From Mesorhabditis belari (Eukaryota; Nematoda; Chromadorea; Rhabditida; Rhabditidae), in assembly GCA_958450365.1 (NCBI GenBank), contig CAUEEP010000923.1, positions 761,501-825,500 of the forward strand: a stretch of DNA of 64,000 bases, in the 5' to 3' direction. Position numbers and translations under genes: made by a program. This document shows, piece after piece, positions 22,101 through 31,116 of this stretch; position 1 is the stretch's first letter; each line of letters begins with the position of its first letter. A model generated the notes under the pieces. That model did not search any database and was not told the origin of the DNA. It saw only the letters and a list, made by a program, of their open reading frames with translations.

Positions 22101-23914
22101 ATAATCCGGCTATGGAGTTGGAATTGGCGCTTGACCTTTGCTCAGCCAATGCCTTTTTCGAGAAGTATTATCAAAGTGAATCCACTTCTCATCCATCGTC
22201 AAGATATTCTCAAAAAAATGGCTCTTTTCGACTTATGGAGCAAGATATGGCTGATCGAAACGCGTGCTCCCAGATTCTCAACACTCAATTGAGTGGAACC
22301 CATTGTCCATTACGATTTGTCTTTCCAATTATTTCCAAATGGCGTACAATTGTTGAATGATCACATTGGAGATGTTTGGCAAGTTCTCGTGTTGTTTGCA
22401 TTGGATCAGCTTCAATTAATTGTTCCAATTCATTGTTGTCGATGGCTGTGGCACGATGTCCATGCGATTCGTCTTCAAGGGATTCATTACCATCTCGGAA
22501 TTGGGCAAACCAGAGCTGGCATGATCTTTCGGTGATAACCTGTTCTCCAAAGGCGGAACAGAGATCACGATGTGAATCAGCAGCGTTTTTGCCCATTTTG
22601 AAGTCATAGAGAAGACACGTGCGCAGAACATACTTTTGATCCACCATGATCTAAAGCAAAAATCAATTAAAAAGTGAAAGCTCTGACTTTGAAAAAATGC
22701 GAAAATAAAGTAAATATCCAAGAGTACAAATGCACAAAAGAACATCAAATAAGCTCTTCAGATTAAAAAAATAAGAACATTTTATATCGACCGAAATTTC
22801 TTTTGCACCAACCTAATAATATCAAAAGAGCGCCAATGCAAAAACGCTTAAAAGAGCGCGACTAGATTTTTGCCAATTTTTTTCATTTCTCTTGATATTT
22901 TTTCCTGTTTGGTTATGTTTATTTCCAATTTTTTTTGTTTTTCGGTAAAAGTACGACTGGAAATTTCGAATTCGCCGTTAATTTTGGCAGAAAACGACCG
23001 GCAAGTCAAAGTAAGGCGCATTTTATCAAAAGAAGGATTTTTTTGTTGTTTGTTTGTCATTTATTGTCTAAGTTTTTAATTTTAGGTAAAGAAACTAATC
23101 TACAATCGCCTACATCGCCTAATCTACAATCGCCTCACGTTTCCTCTTCTCATCGGACAAGGAAGTTGACTATCAGAAATGGCACCTTAGGAAAATCGCA
23201 TATTGGATATCTTTCAACTCTGTCATTTTACATCGATTTTAAATGTTGTTATCATTTTTGTTATTCTATTCAATTTTAATTTTAATTAAATTGTTAAAAG
23301 AATTCATGATAAATCTTTGCAATCAATACAGGAGTTTTAAAGAAGAAAAAAAAGGTTAAAACGCAGTTAATGGTTGAATTTCATATGACTTAAGCCTTGG
23401 CGCTCTTTTGATCATGGCGCTCTTTTAAGCGGCGCTGTTTTAAACGGCGCTCTTTTGAAGGCGCTCTTTTAAGCGGCGTTCTTTTAAACGGCGCTCTTTT
23501 AAACAGTGCTCTTCTAAACGGCGCTCTTTTAAGCGGCGCTATTTTAAACGACGCTCTTTTGAACGCCGCTCTTTTCAAGGTGCTCTTCTAAGCGGCGCTC
23601 TTTTAAACAGTGCTCTTCTCAATGGCGCTCTTTTAAGCGGCGTTCTTTTAAACAGTGCTCTTCTAAACGGCGCTCTTTTGATATAGTCCTTAAAAAACAG
23701 ATACCCTACTGTACAATGATGTTTCAATTGAAATTGGATAAAAGCCCAAATCGAATACAACATTCTAGATATGTTTTTTAATCATCAAAAAACCAACATC
23801 TCTGAATTGAGCTAAACCGAGTTCGCCCAATTCGGCGACACACGCATACGCGCTGTCGGTTTGAAGAAACACTTGACATAAAGACATCCATTCTGATCGG
23901 AAAATCGTACCCAT
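10161..23914 (-). CDS. V-type proton ATPase V0 subunit a (116-kDa subunit)
   Basis: Twenty-five exons join in frame to 878 residues: 23798-23914, 21044-21122, 20857-20954, 20413-20541, 18834-19012, 18694-18805, 18382-18479, 18214-18289, 16388-16483, 16194-16328, 15390-15540, 15061-15200, 14740-14806, 14612-14681, 14173-14269, 13893-14038, 13258-13345, 13121-13214, 12914-13038, 12349-12428, 12079-12145, 11879-11996, 11516-11573, 11330-11446 and 10161-10260. The N-terminus [12 protein letters not shown] and [15 protein letters not shown] are the cytosolic half. The membrane half keeps [18 protein letters not shown] and [19 protein letters not shown], including the arginine needed for proton transport. 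The end is [17 protein letters not shown]. Subunit a carries the proton half-channels. Nematodes have several paralogues (unc-32, vha-5/6/7) and I cannot assign one. Introns hold a mariner, MITEs, a foldback element and minisatellites. Confidence 0.97.
10305..10795. mobile_element. 491-bp foldback element with 9-bp target-site duplication (Mutator-like)
   Basis: It starts GGGAGTGGGACAAAT and ends ATTTGTCCCACTCCC. The arms stay inverted for about 180 bp. The element is flanked by direct copies of GATATTAAG at 10296-10304 and 10796-10804. A 9-bp duplication with long terminal inverted repeats is typical of Mutator-like elements. No transposase is inside. It lies in the last V-ATPase intron. Confidence 0.85.
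11176..11249 (-). repeat. tRNA-like module
   Basis: Read on the minus strand it has TAGTAGTGGTAGAGCC as A-box-like and GAGGGTTCGATTCCCC as B-box/T-arm. The middle resembles the copy at 11637-11712 (CTGGTAAGCAGAAGGGTTC). The anticodon loop is not of normal size. Confidence 0.65.
11637..11712 (-). repeat. tRNA-like module, best-preserved of its pair
   Basis: The minus strand reads GGCGCCGATAGTTCAGTGGT, then GAGGGTTCGGTTCC. A possible TTCTG/CAGGA stem closes a 9-nt loop, not 7. It lies in a V-ATPase intron next to exon 11516-11573. I treat it as a tRNA-derived repeat. Confidence 0.6.
11820..12266. repeat. Hexanucleotide arrays in V-ATPase introns
   Basis: ATTTAG repeats about five times at 11820-11852. 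AGCTCT repeats about fifteen times at about 12172-12266. The latter gives a spurious poly-Ser frame on + and Glu-Leu on -. It sits in the intron between exons 12079-12145 and 12349-12428. Confidence 0.9.
13416..13822. repeat. Minisatellite GCTTGAAGCTTACTT in a V-ATPase intron
   Basis: Tandem variants of CTTGAAGCTTACTTGAAG fill about 400 bp between exons 13258-13345 and 13893-14038. HindIII-like AAGCTT recurs throughout. The units are partly self-complementary, so strong secondary structure is likely. Confidence 0.92.
14310..14385 (+). repeat. tRNA-like module
   Basis: CTCGACTGGTTGAGTCGG is D-arm-like. GAAGGGTTCAATCCCTCC is T-arm-like with a good stem. The spacing is close to a tRNA but the acceptor ends do not pair well. 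It lies in a V-ATPase intron. Confidence 0.5.
15553..15932 (+). mobile_element. TIR element fragment carrying an SLC22 exon piece
   Basis: The left end GGCTGTTCAGAAAG follows a TA and matches the ends of the element at 30249-31077. Positions 15574-15636 are a near-exact copy of the 3' end of SLC22 exon 34831-34932. They are followed by the same donor GTGCGTTTGAGG and the same intron sequence to about 15900. Relative to the window the copy is inverted. It sits in the V-ATPase intron between exons 15390-15540 and 16194-16328. Confidence 0.85.
16562..17787 (-). mobile_element. Mariner-class transposon, 1226 bp, TA target duplication
   Basis: Inverted ends are TTGGGTTGATGCATAATTAT and its complement, flanked by TA at 16560-16561 and 17788-17789. 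The element lies inside a MITE in a V-ATPase intron. It encodes one transposase on the minus strand, described separately. Confidence 0.95.
16654..17680 (-). pseudogene. Mariner transposase with internal deletion
   Basis: An open frame of 274 residues from 17680 has the N-terminal helix-turn-helix domains ([25 protein letters not shown]) and the first catalytic region VTGDESW. After [14 protein letters not shown] the frame fails. The missing part is where the second catalytic Asp block (HDN-type) would be. The C-terminal part in another frame keeps [14 protein letters not shown] and ends GGEYAPE. The 14-bp sequence ACGTGGTAGTCCGT occurs at both sides of the break (about 16837 and 16899). The protein cannot be active as it stands. 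Confidence 0.85.
19120..19292. repeat. Minisatellite CTCTAGCTAACTACACTAG
   Basis: Tandem variants of AACGACTCTAGCTAACTAC fill the V-ATPase intron upstream of exon 18834-19012. Unit length varies between about 13 and 27 bp. No gene was seen. Confidence 0.88.
19722..19792 (+). repeat. tRNA-like module
   Basis: GTCGCCGTGGAGCAGTGG begins an A-box-like segment and GTCCGGGTTCGACCTCCCC is T-arm-like. GTCGC and GCGAC can pair at the ends. The central arm does not give a 7-nt anticodon loop. It lies in the same V-ATPase intron as a CAGACGGA satellite. Confidence 0.6.
19888..20276. repeat. CAGA/CGGA tetranucleotide-based satellite
   Basis: About 245 bp (19888-20135) of mixed CAGACAGACGGACAGA units is followed by a short second patch near 20255-20275. 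A 95-residue Arg/Thr/Asp frame across it is an artefact of the repeat. Confidence 0.93.
20693..20805. repeat. 15-bp minisatellite TTCTTAATGAAGAGA
   Basis: About seven tandem copies lie just left of exon 20857-20954 in a V-ATPase intron. Both strands show spurious frames (MKRFL and IKNLF repeats). Confidence 0.9.
21211..21360. mobile_element. Two small palindromic elements
   Basis: A palindrome based on TATGTCCGATTT at 21211-21256 is followed at 21259 by TACCGTATTTTCTGTAATAG. The latter returns in inverted orientation ending at 21360. The core GTAGTGCGCACTAC is itself palindromic. Ends resemble the TACCGTAAATACTGTAATAG MITEs. The first palindrome recalls the element at 37555-38077. Confidence 0.7.
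21561..22813 (-). mobile_element. Mariner-class transposon, 1253 bp
   Basis: The inverted ends GGTTGGTGCAAATGAAATTT and AAATTTCTTTTGCACCAACC are flanked by TA. It lies in the first intron of the V-ATPase gene, between exons 21044-21122 and 23798-23914. Confidence 0.95.
21630..22647 (-). pseudogene. Mariner transposase, frameshifted
   Basis: The N-terminal half from 22647 has both helix-turn-helix regions ([31 protein letters not shown]). A middle part in another frame holds [10 protein letters not shown] with the first catalytic Asp. The C-terminal half from 22088 has [10 protein letters not shown] and [11 protein letters not shown] with the second and third Asp, then an in-frame TAG before [13 protein letters not shown]. 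Frameshifts and the stop show it is not functional. Confidence 0.9.
22814..23396. other. AT-rich intron sequence
   Basis: This is V-ATPase first-intron sequence beyond the mariner. It contains poly-pyrimidine runs and a short open frame with no recognisable domain. Nothing else is supportable. Confidence 0.5.
23397..23682. repeat. Minisatellite GGCGCTCTTTTAAAC in V-ATPase intron 1
   Basis: About eighteen copies of a 14 to 16-bp unit (GGCGCTCTTTTAAGC) lie between the mariner and the first coding exon. The Arg/Ala/Pro/Phe frames on the minus strand are repeat artefacts. Confidence 0.9.
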
Positions 23915-23994
23915 CGTTTACGAGAATGGAAAAATTGACCCTAAAATGGGTGATCAATGAAATCGAATATCTTAATTGACAGAAACGATCAAGT

Positions 23995-25553
23995 TAGTTC
24001 AAGAATCTCAGAAGTTAGTACAAGTACTTGATTGAATAGTACATTAGTACAAGTACTTGATTGAATAGTACATTAGTACAAGTACTTGATTCAATTTTTA
24101 GGAAACTTGCCAACAGTTCTTTGACAGAAACAATCAAATAGAGCATAAAAGAGCACAATTTTCGGATCTTTGATATCATTTAAAATAAATGATTGAAAAA
24201 GTCGAAATTGAGTGGCACTACGGAAGTCGATCCAGGATCTTGTGGGTGGGTCATAGACAGTCGATCTTGACGGACAGTCGGTCCAGTCGATCTAGTGGGT
24301 CATAGACAAGCCTGCTCCCGCCTGCGCCACGACGACAAGGGAAATCAGCGAGAAAAACCCGCCCTTAGACGGGTTTTTCAATCTATCAATTGAAATCTAT
24401 CGATTCAAGCTATCGATTCAAGCTATCAATTGAAAGCTTGAGAAATTTTGAAGCTAAGTGAAAATTAAAAAACTCAGAACTGTTGGCAAGTTTCCTAAAA
24501 ATTGAATCAAGTACTTGTACTAACTTCTGAAATTCTTGAACTAACTTCTGAACCAAAAATTGTAATCAAATTCTATTCGAAATCGAAATATCGAAAACCA
24601 AAGAAAGTAAAGAGCAATATTTGATTTCTTTTCTCTAATCATTACATTTCTTTTTTGCCTCTCATCTCTTCTGGCAGAAGCCCTTGTTATCAGTTTTTTT
24701 TCTTTCGACGTGCGTGTTTTATCAGCTTTTTTTACCGCCACCGTCGAGAAATTCCTTTTTCGGACTTTTTTAAAGTCCGAAACGCTTTTGAATATTGAAA
24801 GTATTGAAAAGAAATTTTGACTACTTTATAATTTCAAAAATAGAATAATAATTTGAGATTTTGAAGTTAAAGCTCTAACTCTAAACTTTGAAAGCTTTTA
24901 GCTGACACCTAGATCTTGGCTACTTTATAATTTCAAAAAGAAATTAATAAACTTGTTAAGTTAAGAGTAAAAATTGAGGAATTGGAAGTAATTAGTCTTA
25001 ACTTAACAAGTTTTTTAGTTTCTTTTTGAAATTATAAAAAGTAGTCAAAATCTAGGTGTCAGCTAAAAGCTTTCAAAGTTTAGAGTTAGAGCTTTAACCT
25101 CAAAATCTCAAATTATTATTCCTGATTAGTGGAAAAGCCGAAAAAAACCCGTCTAAGGGTTTCCCTTGTCGTCGTGGCGCAGTCGGGAGTTCCAATATGG
25201 TTCCAATATGGTTCCAATATGGTTCCAATATGGTTCGGATACGGTTCCAATATGGTTCTAATATGGTTCCAATTTGATTCCAATATGATTCCAATATGAT
25301 TCCAATATGGTTCCAATTTGATTCCAATATGGTTCCAATATGGTTCCAATTTGATTCCAATATGGTTCCAATACGGTTCCAATATGGTTCCAATACGGTT
25401 CCAATATGGTTCCAATTTGATTCCAATATGGTTCCAATATGGTTCCAATATGGTTCGGATACGGATAGGCTTGTCTATGACCCACACGATGCTGGATCGA
25501 CTCCCGTAGTGGCACTCAATTTCAACTTTTCCAATCATTTATTTTAAATAACA
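23995..25553. repeat. Composite inverted structure with two inverted tRNA-derived SINE copies
   Basis: Three nested relations are visible. Outer: 23995-24120 is the reverse complement of about 24478-24550 (AAGTACTTGATTCAATTTTTA). SINE pair: 24176-24400 (minus) is inverted against 25130-25553 (plus). Both hold GTCGTCGTGGCGCAG as an A-box-like site and CTGGATCGACT as a B-box-like site. Palindrome: 24844-24968 pairs with 24997-25123. The right SINE copy is expanded by the 11-bp array at 25190-25462. This lies upstream of the V-ATPase start codon, so it may affect that promoter. Confidence 0.8.
25190..25462. repeat. 11-bp minisatellite GGTTCCAATAT inside a tRNA-like SINE
   Basis: About twenty-four copies, with variants GATTCCAATAT and GGTTCCAATTT, lie between the A-box-like and B-box-like parts of the SINE. 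The related copy at 24222-24352 lacks them. Long frames rich in WNHIG or NMVPIWFQ are artefacts. Confidence 0.93.
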
Positions 25554-26548
25554 CAACTAGATTATATTTTAAGCCTTTTCAAAAAAGATTTCAGTTTATT
25601 TTGACTTAAAGACGGCTGTGAAAGAAGCTCGTACAGATAGACACGATTTTTTAGTGGATAAGCTCGATTGATAACGCAAAAGAAAACACACTTTTAGACT
25701 TTTCTGCTGTTGCTATTGCTGCTGCTGTTGCTATTGCTGTTGAAAGTCAATTTTACCTTTGAAAAACTTTTCGAAAACCTCTTCAAGTAATCTCAGAGTA
25801 AAGTTTTTATTTCATTTTTTAAAAGATCTCAATAGATATTTTAAATTGATTGATTTTAAAAGATCAATAAATATCTTTTAAAATCAAAAATGGTCAATTT
25901 CACAGTAACATTTTACTATTTAGAGTTTAAACTAGATTTAAAGTTACAGTAATCTTCAAAAGTTGACACATTTCAGTCAAGAACGACTTTTTTAAACTGT
26001 TTAACTTGTTTAACTTGTTTAAACCGTGTTTAAACGTGTTTCTTTTGATTTTCTAAAAAGTGGCTTTAAAAAAGAGCTAAGGTAATCTATTTTTTAGCGT
26101 ATATTTCTTCAAATATAGGCTAAAACTAAAAAAAGCAATGTGGTTTCTTTAAAAATTACTGTAAAGCTTTTATATGTAGCACGGATACGTCATTCGCGAA
26201 AAGAGAAGAAAAAAAAAGAAAGAAATGCACAAAGAAAATTTAAAAACGTGTAAAAAGTAAACACAAATAAAAAAAGCAAAAAAAGTTCAACAAAAAAAAG
26301 TTAAACAAAAAAGTCAACAACAAAAAAATTTCTAAAACGAATCAATGGGGGAAATTCGGTGTACCCGATTGGGAAAAGAAAAATTTTTTTTAAAATTTAC
26401 GAAAATTTGAAAAATTCAAGCAAGAGACATGGCACAGCCACAAAAAAGAAAAAATTTTTTATAAAGTTTTGAAAAAAGAAATTGTTGCAAAAATTTTCTA
26501 CTAGAAAAGCACATTTTGAAAATTAGAGCAATATGGATGAAATTTGTC
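25554..26548. other. AT-rich intergenic sequence
   Basis: It holds A-rich and T-rich runs, a short CTGCTGTTGCTATTG repeat near 25705, and self-complementary tracts around 25840-25880. No exon or known element was recognised. Confidence 0.5.
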
Positions 26549-26861
26549 TACCGTAAATACTGTAATAGTACCCCACCCCGCCTCGTACAGTCGCGTAGTC
26601 GCAAAAGTTTTTTAGTATTTCATTTTTTAGTATTTCAGTGTTTTTTAGTGTTCTAGTATTTCATTTTTTTTCAAAGCACTCGTACTTTCAAAAAATGCGC
26701 GCTTGGGTATCAAAAAATAGCTGAAATTCAGGGCTATTTTTTGATACCTAAACGCGCATTGTAGCTTAAACCAGTGTCGAGAAAAACGCGTTCAAAGCTA
26801 GACTACGCAACGCTCCGCACCGTCATTATGGGGCTGGGGTACTATTACAGTATTTAGGGTA
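26549..26861. mobile_element. Palindromic MITE (TACCGTAAATACTGTAATAG family), intact copy
   Basis: Ends TACCGTAAATACTGTAATAG and CTATTACAGTATTTAGGGTA are inverted, with CTCGTACAGTCGCGTAGTCG near the left. It shares about 300 bp with the interrupted copy at 16543-18165. It is a useful reference for how that copy looked before the mariner insertion. Confidence 0.85.
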
Positions 26862-26927
26862 GGAATTTTTGAATTTTAGAAAATTTTATGTGAAAATTAT
26901 GCACACATTTATCACAAATAGGAACAG

Positions 26928-27068
26928 AGACGAGAGGAGAGGAGAGGAAAGGAAAGGAGGAAAGGAGGAAAGGAAAGGAGGAAAAGAAAGGAGGAAAAGA
27001 AAGGAGGAAAAGAAAGGAGGAAAAGAAAGGAGGAAAGGAAAGGAGGAAAAGGAAAGGAGGAAAAAATG
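26928..27068. repeat. Purine minisatellite AGGAAAGGAGGAAA
   Basis: This is a G/A-only + strand of about 140 bp with 11 to 13-bp units. Such mirror-symmetric purine tracts can form triplex structures. Frames across it are artefacts. Confidence 0.9.
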
Positions 27069-27583
27069 GGGGAGACAAGGTTGGAACTGAAGTTGGATAA
27101 GGGGAACTGAAAATATTCAAGAAACAATGAAGAGTACTGTAAAGTTCCAGTTCTTTGTTGGCAACCAGGCGTTAACCGAATATCTTACTATAACTATTTA
27201 TGTAAAAGATATTCACTCTTGATGTCTGAATATTTTTCCATTGCTTACTGAGACAAACGGACTGGAACTTACAGTATTCCAAGTCTGAAAGAACCGGTGC
27301 GTACTTTGTGCTTATTTGCACAAACCCGAGCTCTCTAGCATACTCGATTTCGACTTTTTCTTAAGGATTCATTTATAATTCCGAAATCTGGTGTGCCAGA
27401 AGGTGCGCGTTTGAGTGAGTACAAAATTCAGCCCAATTCTTTCAGCTTCAACAATAAAAATTCCTGCAGTTGTATTTTTGCGCTTGTACTGACTAGAGGC
27501 GAGAATTTTTTTAAATTAAAATAATGATTGATTTTTGATTAGAATCGAACACAATAAATACAAATTTCAATCTAAATAAGCAC

Positions 27584-28639
27584 TTATTTATCATCGAAAG
27601 CCTCGGGAAGACGCTCGGGAATGGAGATGGTGGCCATCTCTTGAGCCAATGAACCGCACTGACTTTCCTGAAATTTTTATTGATTAAGAATTGTATTTAT
27701 TCTTATCTAGCTTTATAGAAACTTCAGTTTTATAATATTTCAATATATTTTTAACAATAATAGACATAATCACATTTTTCTAACACTCACATCCTTTGGC
27801 GGTCTTTCGTCTGTCTATCTTTTGTCTGTCTATCTTTTGTCTGTCTATCTTTTGTCTGTCTGTCTTTCATCTGTCTATCTTTCATCTGTCTATCTTTCGT
27901 CTATCTATCTGTCACTACTCTTTCGCGCCTAGTGGCCCGTTTCAAATGATTTATACTTAGTCTGGCTTAGGATTTCATTTAGTTGTGCAACATGCATTTA
28001 AATTTTTAAAAAACCTGTGCTGACGCGGGCGAGAATCGAACCCGCGTCGTTTGGGCTAGAGACAAGTGCGCTCGCACTGTGATATCTACTATAGAGCATG
28101 GCCGAGTGGTTAACGCGCGCGTCTTTCAAACCAACAGAAGAGAGTTCGCAGGTTCGCCACTTGTCGCTAATTCTTCTGCTTTTTGCTGCTAAGCTTCTGG
28201 TAAAAATATAAACAAAATGCAAAAACATGTCAAAACGCGTAAATAAAGTAATTTGTTCGGTAAAAAGTGCAAATGGGTTATTCTAGGTTGTATTTCTTTT
28301 CATCTAGCTTTATAGAAACTTAAGTTTTATAATATTTCAATATATTTTTAACAATAATAGACATAATCGCATTTTTCTAACACTCACATCCTTTGGCGGT
28401 CCCATCGCTCTCGGCATGCTGCCACGAGGTGTCAAAATTCGACGCCGACTATCTAAAGTTTAAGATAAAATCAGTTTTAAGGATATCTAAGTAATATTAG
28501 ATATACTAGGGATTATATTTCATTATCTAATAATTTCTAAGAACTTACTTCTACTGCTGTTTGCTCGCTCAGTAGCGGCGGCAGCGGTGGAGATCGACGA
28601 CGCAAACGATCCATTCACCGACACTCCCAAAGCGGACAT
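27584..28639 (-). CDS. Small hypothetical protein, 79 residues
   Basis: Three exons, 28549-28639, 28388-28452 and 27584-27667, join in phase with good donors and acceptors. The protein starts MSALGVSVNGSFASS, has an Arg-rich middle (NSRRRILTPRGSMPRAM), and ends SIPERLPEAFDDK. There is no signal peptide or membrane segment; it is low-complexity, Ser/Ala rich and basic in the middle. An acceptor-like TTTAG lies 12 nt before the start, which fits trans-splicing. I do not recognise it. Its first two introns or flanks contain partial exon duplications (27701-27803 and 30081-30164), a tRNA-like pair and TCTGTCTATC repeats. Confidence 0.65.
27701..28402. repeat. Intron with duplicated exon edge, TCTGTCTATC array and tRNA-like modules
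   Basis: About 103 bp at 27701-27803 repeats 28300-28402, covering the 3' edge of the middle exon (CATCCTTTGGCGGTC) and adjoining intron. Between the copies are a TCTGTCTATCTTTCG array (27805-27915), a minus-strand T-arm-like GACGCGGGTTCGATTCTC (about 28023-28046), and a plus-strand tRNA-Leu/Ser-like start GCATGGCCGAGTGGTTAACG at about 28098. Confidence 0.8.
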
Positions 28640-28821
28640 CGCCTCGTTTTGCTAAACTTATAAAGATTAGATCTGCGCTTAATCTAACTCTATCTTTTCT
28701 TAATATAACTCTTTCTTTTCCAGAAATATAAGTATCCACATCAACAATTACGTAGCTTAACTTATTGATTACGAAACGGACTCGATTTCGGAGCAGAACT
28801 AATAATAGAATTATTCTATTA

Positions 28822-30048
28822 GCTTGGTAAATATGAAAGGTTATTTTTTATAAAAAATATTGCCCTGTCGTTACGAAGAACATTCGCTGTCTAGGATTTT
28901 TCTCAATAATATGTTAAAATGTGCTCATGTTTTTTTTTGCAAAAACTTTTTTGTTTTGAATAATATTTGTATTGTTTCAGCTCGGCAAAGATGGATGACC
29001 AAAAATTTAAAATCAGGGCCGCCATTTTCTTTGAATTCAAGTTAAACAAGAAAGCTACGGAATGCCATCAGAACATTTGTACTGTTTTTGGAGAAGCTGC
29101 TCTTACTTACAAAAAATGTTGTGTTTGGTACGATCGCTTGAAAACGGGAAACGAGTCATTGGAAGATGCACCACATGGAAAGCCGCCGATTACTTTGGAC
29201 GATTGGCTGTTACTGAACGAGGTCGACTTGGATCCATTGCAAAAGTGTAGAAAATTAGCCGAAAAGTTCGGATGCACTCATGTTACCATTTACACGTTCT
29301 TGGGAAATCATATGGAAGCGGGAAATGGCTCCCCCACGACCTCATGATGCCCACAAAGTCACACGAGTCACCTTGAGCTCTGTTCTTCTACGTAAAGTAG
29401 CCATCGTGATTTTAGGGAGTATTTTTTGACATCTGATGAGACTTGGCTTTCGTATGAAAATATTCAACTCTATGGACAGTGGCTGAGTTCGAAGCAGACC
29501 CTCATCCTATGCCGAAGCCTCCGAAAAAGTATGCTTTGTGTGTGGTGGAATGCTAAGGGATTGGCTCATTTTGAAATACTAGATAAAGGGACACTGTTGA
29601 CGGAAGACTTTATGCAGAACAAATGGGTCGAGCGACCAGCATTGAGGAAAAAGGATCGACCATCGAAGGTCAGATTTCTTCACGACAATGTAGGCCCCAC
29701 ATTCCAAAGATCGTCCACGAAAAAATCGATAAGTTGAGCTGAAAACTTCTTCCACACCCACCATACAGCCCTGATCTAGCCCCTTCGGATTACCATCTCT
29801 TTCGGTCTAGGAAACAAGCAGTTTCTGGACAGCAGTTCAAACAAAAGCAGGACATCGAAAATTGGGTTGCCAACTATTTTGCCTCTAAAAATCTTCAATT
29901 TTACCAGGACGGTATTCGTGATTTGGGGCAACGTTGGAAAGATGTTATTAATGCTTGTGGTGAATACATTTGATTTTGAAAGTGTTTAAATAAATTTTTC
30001 TGTTATGTTAAAAATGATCAAAAAAATAACCTTTCATATTTACCAAGC
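28822..30048 (+). mobile_element. Mariner-class transposon, 1227 bp
   Basis: Inverted ends GCTTGGTAAATATGAAAGGT and AACCTTTCATATTTACCAAGC are flanked by TA. It lies upstream of the small gene at 27584-28639, between duplicated pieces of that gene's first exon region. Confidence 0.93.
28991..29973 (+). pseudogene. Mariner transposase, multiply broken
   Basis: It opens MDDQKFKIRAAIFFEFKLNK at 28991 and keeps the first helix-turn-helix region. Frameshifts follow near 29340. The catalytic core reads MTSDETWLSY (first Asp) and RFLHDNVGPT (second Asp). A stop occurs after KKSIS. The last part, [20 protein letters not shown], holds the third Asp and ends VINACGEYI with TGA at 29971. It is not functional. 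Confidence 0.9.
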
Positions 30049-30080
30049 TAATATTATAGCTCTTAGGCTGTCCAGAAAAA

Positions 30081-30164
30081 AGTAATATTAGATATACTAG
30101 GGATTATATTTCATTATCTAATAATTTCTAAGGACTTACTTCTACTGCTGTTTGCTCGCTCAGT
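30081..30164. repeat. Duplicate of the first exon edge of the small gene
   Basis: It matches 28490-28573, including the donor side ACTTACTTCTACTGCTGTTT and about 25 bp of coding sequence. GGAGCAGAACTAATAG also recurs at 28794, 30172 and 30203. The mariner lies between the copies. Confidence 0.85.
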
Positions 30165-30248
30165 TTCTCGGAGCAGAACTAATAGTCAGCTCAGCTCTAT
30201 CTCGGAGCAGAACTAATAGTAAGATAATTATTCTATTATATTCTATTA

Positions 30249-31077
30249 GGCTGTCCAGAAAATCTTTTCGTTCCTTTTCGTACTTTTATTAAAAAATAAC
30301 AAATTCACCAATTAACATATGATTTTCTGAAATAAAGTGTTTATTGCTCAATTTCCCATCTTTTGAAGTCAATTTCGGTTCACTTTCAAGCAAATTCGAG
30401 AGTGAAAGCACCTGTTTTCGTAAAAAACTCTAAAAACCTCTACGAAGAAATTGGATGAATGAATTTCTCTGAAAATTTATATATATACCAAACTTTTTAT
30501 GCTCTATCTTTTATCTATTGACACGAAGATAGGTTTCCTTAGCTAAATTGTCTAAACCACAGCATTGAGCCATCGCCCTTTTTGACTACCTGACTTCAAA
30601 AATAATCACGCAAAAAAATCCAGAAAATAAGCCATTTTAAACCGGTTTTAATATTATTTTGCAGAAAAATCATTGGCCTTTCTAATAAAACAAACCGTAG
30701 TTTAATTGGTTTATTTGTTGGTTTTGAACGAAAGTACAAAAATGAATGAAAAGACTTTCTGCTAACAAGTCTAGCAATTTAGCAACCTAGACTTGTAATC
30801 GTTAACAAGTCTAATTATTAAAAGCCCGGCTAGGCCAGTCCAAATCCCCAGTAGTCAGGTCCAGGACTCTGGCGACCTGACCCAGGATTGTACAGCCTAG
30901 GCCAGAACTTGTCTTGGCCTAAAGTTGACTTTAGAACAATCCATTTTAAACCGGTTTTAATATTATTTTGCAGAAAAATCATTGGCCTTTCTAATAAAAC
31001 AAACCGTAGTTCAATTGGTGTATTTGTTGGTTTTAAACGAAAGTACAAAAATAAAAGAAAAGTCTTTCTGGACAGCC
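30249..31077. mobile_element. TIR element GGCTGTCCAGAAA
   Basis: Ends GGCTGTCCAGAAAATCTTTTC and AAAAGTCTTTCTGGACAGCC are inverted. The interior has two copies of CATTTTAAACCGGTTTTAATA and a CCTGACC/AGGCCAG-rich block shared with 15640-15830 and 34660-34800. There is no coding capacity. It ends just before the SLC22 stop codon. Confidence 0.8.
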
Positions 31078-31116
31078 AAATACAATTTTTCGTTATTCCT
31101 TCACAAGTTTATCAGG

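Noticed and set aside
22935..23279. 114-codon plus-strand frame in V-ATPase intron 1
   Set aside because: Low-complexity AT-rich sequence, no domain and no supporting splice structure.
25100..25547. Overlapping frames of 60-140 codons with NHIGTILEPYW-like repeats
   Set aside because: They come from the 11-bp minisatellite, which is open in all frames because 11 is not a multiple of 3 and lacks stops.
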